From an uncultured Erysipelotrichaceae bacterium (GTDB taxonomy: Bacteria > Bacillota_I > Bacilli_A > Erysipelotrichales > Coprobacillaceae): DNA of 7,304 nt. This document shows, piece by piece, positions 5,827 to 7,304 of the stretch (position 1 is the first letter of the stretch; the number at the start of each line of letters is the position of its first letter). The position numbers and the translations under genes are program-made. The stretch spans positions 1-7,304 of the forward strand of contig UQVG01000099.1 in the NCBI GenBank assembly GCA_900544435.1, given 5' to 3'. The notes beneath the pieces are model-generated. The model made no database searches. It saw nothing but the letters and a program-made list of their open reading frames with translations, and was not told the DNA's origin.

Positions 5827-6372
5827 ATGGATGGAAATAAAAGAAGACAAGCCATTATTGATATTTTAAAAAACAGTTTGCAACCTGTATCAGGAACATA
5901 TTTAGCGAAAACCCTCCAAGTAAGTCGACAAGTCATTGTTCAAGACATTGCTTTACTTCGTGCTGGTGATTATGATATTTATTCAACACATAAAGGATAT
6001 GTTTTAAATGCTCAAAAAGTTTGTAAACGTATTTTTAAGGTACATCATGATGACAATGAAGTAGAAAAAGAACTTTCTTTAATTGTTGACTTAGGTGGTT
6101 ATGTTGAAGATGTCTTTGTTTATCATAAAGTTTATAATATTGTAAAAGCAACATTAAATATTGCTTCAAGAAGAGATATTAAAAATTATATGACAAATCT
6201 GCAAACAGGACATTCAAGCTTACTAAAAAATGTCACATCAGGATATCATTATCATACTGTTCATGCAGACAGTGAAGAAATTCTTGATGAAATTCAAGAA
6301 GAACTTCAAAAAGCTGGATTTCTTGCACAATTACAAGAATATGAACCTGTTGATTTTTGGAAAGATAAGTAA
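5827..6372 (+). CDS. niaR: Niacin-responsive transcriptional repressor NiaR (YrxA)
   Basis: A 181-residue regulator, normal length for NiaR, which represses NAD synthesis and niacin transport genes in Bacillota when nicotinate is plentiful. Residues 1-60 form an HTH_11-type winged helix (RRQAIIDILKNS, then the helix-turn-helix LAKTLQVSRQVIVQDIALLR, then a wing ending THKGYVL). Residues about 70-175 are the 3H ligand domain, with SLIVDLGGYVEDVFVYHKVY and SGYHYHTV. H74, E82, H141 and H143 reproduce the spacing of the metal site I recall from the Thermotoga maritima homologue. The gene follows nadB/nadC by 22 nt, with a near-perfect SD AAGGAGG (5813-5819) 7 nt before the ATG. As last gene of the operon it would be transcribed from the promoter it is predicted to block, giving negative autoregulation; an extended -10 just upstream may add basal expression. 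Confidence 0.95.
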   Translation: MDGNKRRQAIIDILKNSLQPVSGTYLAKTLQVSRQVIVQDIALLRAGDYDIYSTHKGYVLNAQKVCKRIFKVHHDDNEVEKELSLIVDLGGYVEDVFVYHKVYNIVKATLNIASRRDIKNYMTNLQTGHSSLLKNVTSGYHYHTVHADSEEILDEIQEELQKAGFLAQLQEYEPVDFWKDK

Positions 6373-6375
6373 AAT

Positions 6376-6409
6376 AAAAACATCAATATTTTGTTATTGA
6401 TGTTTTTTT
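6376..6409. terminator. Bidirectional Rho-independent terminator between niaR and the Rpn-like gene
   Basis: A perfect 12-bp stem, AAAAACATCAAT (6376-6387) with ATTGATGTTTTT (6396-6407), encloses an 8-nt loop. On the plus strand a T run to 6409 follows the stem; on the minus strand the stem is followed by TTTTTATTTT. It therefore ends both convergent units. The minus-strand gene's stop codon and last two sense codons lie within the hairpin. Confidence 0.88.
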
Positions 6410-7290
6410 ATACTATTTTTTAATTCTTCAATACTTGTGTAATCATATAAATGATCTTGAATATTAAGAATTTGTTGTTTAGAAAGATTGCTTATAAAAT
6501 CACTGATATCTTCATGAAATTGCATTTTAATATATTTAATGATATTTTCTTTTGTTTTACTAAGCAAATTATCTATTTCATTGTTTGCTTCTTCAATCTT
6601 TCTATCACGAGAACGAAGTAATATCTCATTATCCAAACGATCTAGATATTCTTGGTATGATTCATCAGAAGATATATATTTGTCATGCATTTGTATCGCT
6701 TCCTTTATCCTATAATCTATTTCAATTTTATCATATGGTTTTTCTTTTTTAAAGAGATACATTAACTGATTAAAACTCGTCATTTCATTAATTACTTGAT
6801 CAATATATTCTAGTTGAATAATTGTTATTTCCATACGATTAAATGGATAAACCATATGATGTTCATCATCAACCATCTCAAAATGGCATTTATAATAAGG
6901 GGCATTTTCTAGAATATGTCCGTAACTAATAATTAATGATCTTACGACATGGGCATTTGTGTAATCTTCTCCTTGCTTTACTTGTTGTCTTAAAAGTTCA
7001 GCATTATAAAGTTCAAAACGAACAAGTATCTCTTCATTTAAATCATAAGTTTGTAATTCAATATTGTAGATATCACCAACATCATCAATCGCTAGAATAT
7101 CTAAAATAAGTTTCTTTTCATAAAAATTTTTACCATATTGTTGTGCATTTTGCAATTTTGTAGAAATGATTTTCCTATCTAAAACCAGCTCTTGACAAAT
7201 AAGGGTTCTAATTCTTTCATTTTCAACAAGTAAATGATGAAAATATAAATCATTTGAATATTTTTTAAAATTCTCTCTATTTTTGTTCAT
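6394..7290 (-). CDS. Rpn-family / PD-(D/E)XK nuclease, 'transposase-like'
   Basis: A complete 298-residue protein of the Rpn/PDDEXK_2 group (often annotated as Rpn family recombination-promoting nuclease or PD-(D/E)XK family transposase). The N-terminal part has the nuclease core: KKLILDILAIDD with D64, then YNIELQTYD with E78 and Q80, matching the D...ExQ catalytic signature. It continues into a helical VRFELYNAELLRQQVKQGE segment (90-108) and VRSLIISYG. Residues about 215-298 are charged and helical (RSRDRKIEEANNEIDNLLSK), probably coiled-coil, as in other members. E. coli RpnA-type relatives cleave DNA and stimulate RecA-independent recombination, and roles in mobile-DNA or phage conflict have been proposed; the role here is unknown. 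SD GGAGGA (7302-7297) lies 6 nt before the ATG at 7290. No terminal inverted repeats flank it, so it is not a visible transposon. Its 3' end lies in the terminator shared with niaR. Confidence 0.85.
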   Translation of the reverse strand: MNKNRENFKKYSNDLYFHHLLVENERIRTLICQELVLDRKIISTKLQNAQQYGKNFYEKKLILDILAIDDVGDIYNIELQTYDLNEEILVRFELYNAELLRQQVKQGEDYTNAHVVRSLIISYGHILENAPYYKCHFEMVDDEHHMVYPFNRMEITIIQLEYIDQVINEMTSFNQLMYLFKKEKPYDKIEIDYRIKEAIQMHDKYISSDESYQEYLDRLDNEILLRSRDRKIEEANNEIDNLLSKTKENIIKYIKMQFHEDISDFISNLSKQQILNIQDHLYDYTSIEELKNSIKKHQ

Positions 7291-7304
7291 AAAAAGTCCT
7301 CCAT

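Noticed and set aside
6394..7290. Rpn-like gene as part of an insertion sequence
   Set aside because: No terminal inverted repeats or target duplications are visible around it, and the right side is cut by the window edge, so a mobile element cannot be supported.

Overview
This is AT-rich chromosomal DNA that looks like a low-GC Bacillota genome. The compact operon, strong Shine-Dalgarno (SD) sites, short intergenic gaps and U-tailed hairpin terminators all fit. A gut Erysipelotrichia (Coprobacillaceae/Thomasclavelia-type) is my guess for the lineage, based on the protein flavour and the Rpn-like gene; no 16S or other marker is present to prove it.

Left edge (1-861, minus strand): the start of a BceS-like intramembrane-sensing histidine kinase, cut by the window edge, overlaps the end of a BceR/OmpR-type response regulator. 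Together they form a two-component system reading leftward. The response regulator promoter lies back to back with the promoter of a rightward gene for a small single-domain cupin (962-1291). The two -35 zones almost abut, next to a TTACGTAA palindrome. The cupin gene ends at a hairpin terminator.

Middle left (1360-2754): a protein that joins an unassigned N-terminal domain, a complete PTS EIIB domain of the lactose/cellobiose type with its phospho-cysteine, and a ROK-fold domain whose kinase motifs are partly lost. It has its own promoter-like -10, an SD and a strong terminator. This looks like a sugar-responsive sensor rather than an enzyme and is the least conventional gene here.

Middle right (2862-6372): a de novo NAD operon, nadA - nadB/nadC - niaR. 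NadA and NadB together make quinolinate from aspartate and dihydroxyacetone phosphate, NadC turns quinolinate into nicotinate mononucleotide, and NiaR is the niacin-responsive repressor of such operons. A good sigma-A promoter (TTGTCA-17-TATACT) precedes nadA, and a NiaR-box-like dyad covers its -35, so the last gene of the operon probably represses the whole operon, including itself. NadB and NadC are fused in one 675-codon frame. NadB lacks its usual C-terminal helical domain, and an SD plus in-frame ATG sit exactly at the junction.

Right edge (6394-7290, minus strand): a convergent Rpn/PD-(D/E)XK 'transposase-like nuclease' gene, complete, sharing a bidirectional terminator with niaR. No tRNA, rRNA, CRISPR array, IS terminal repeats or attachment sites were seen. 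There is no gene-free stretch over 300 bases.
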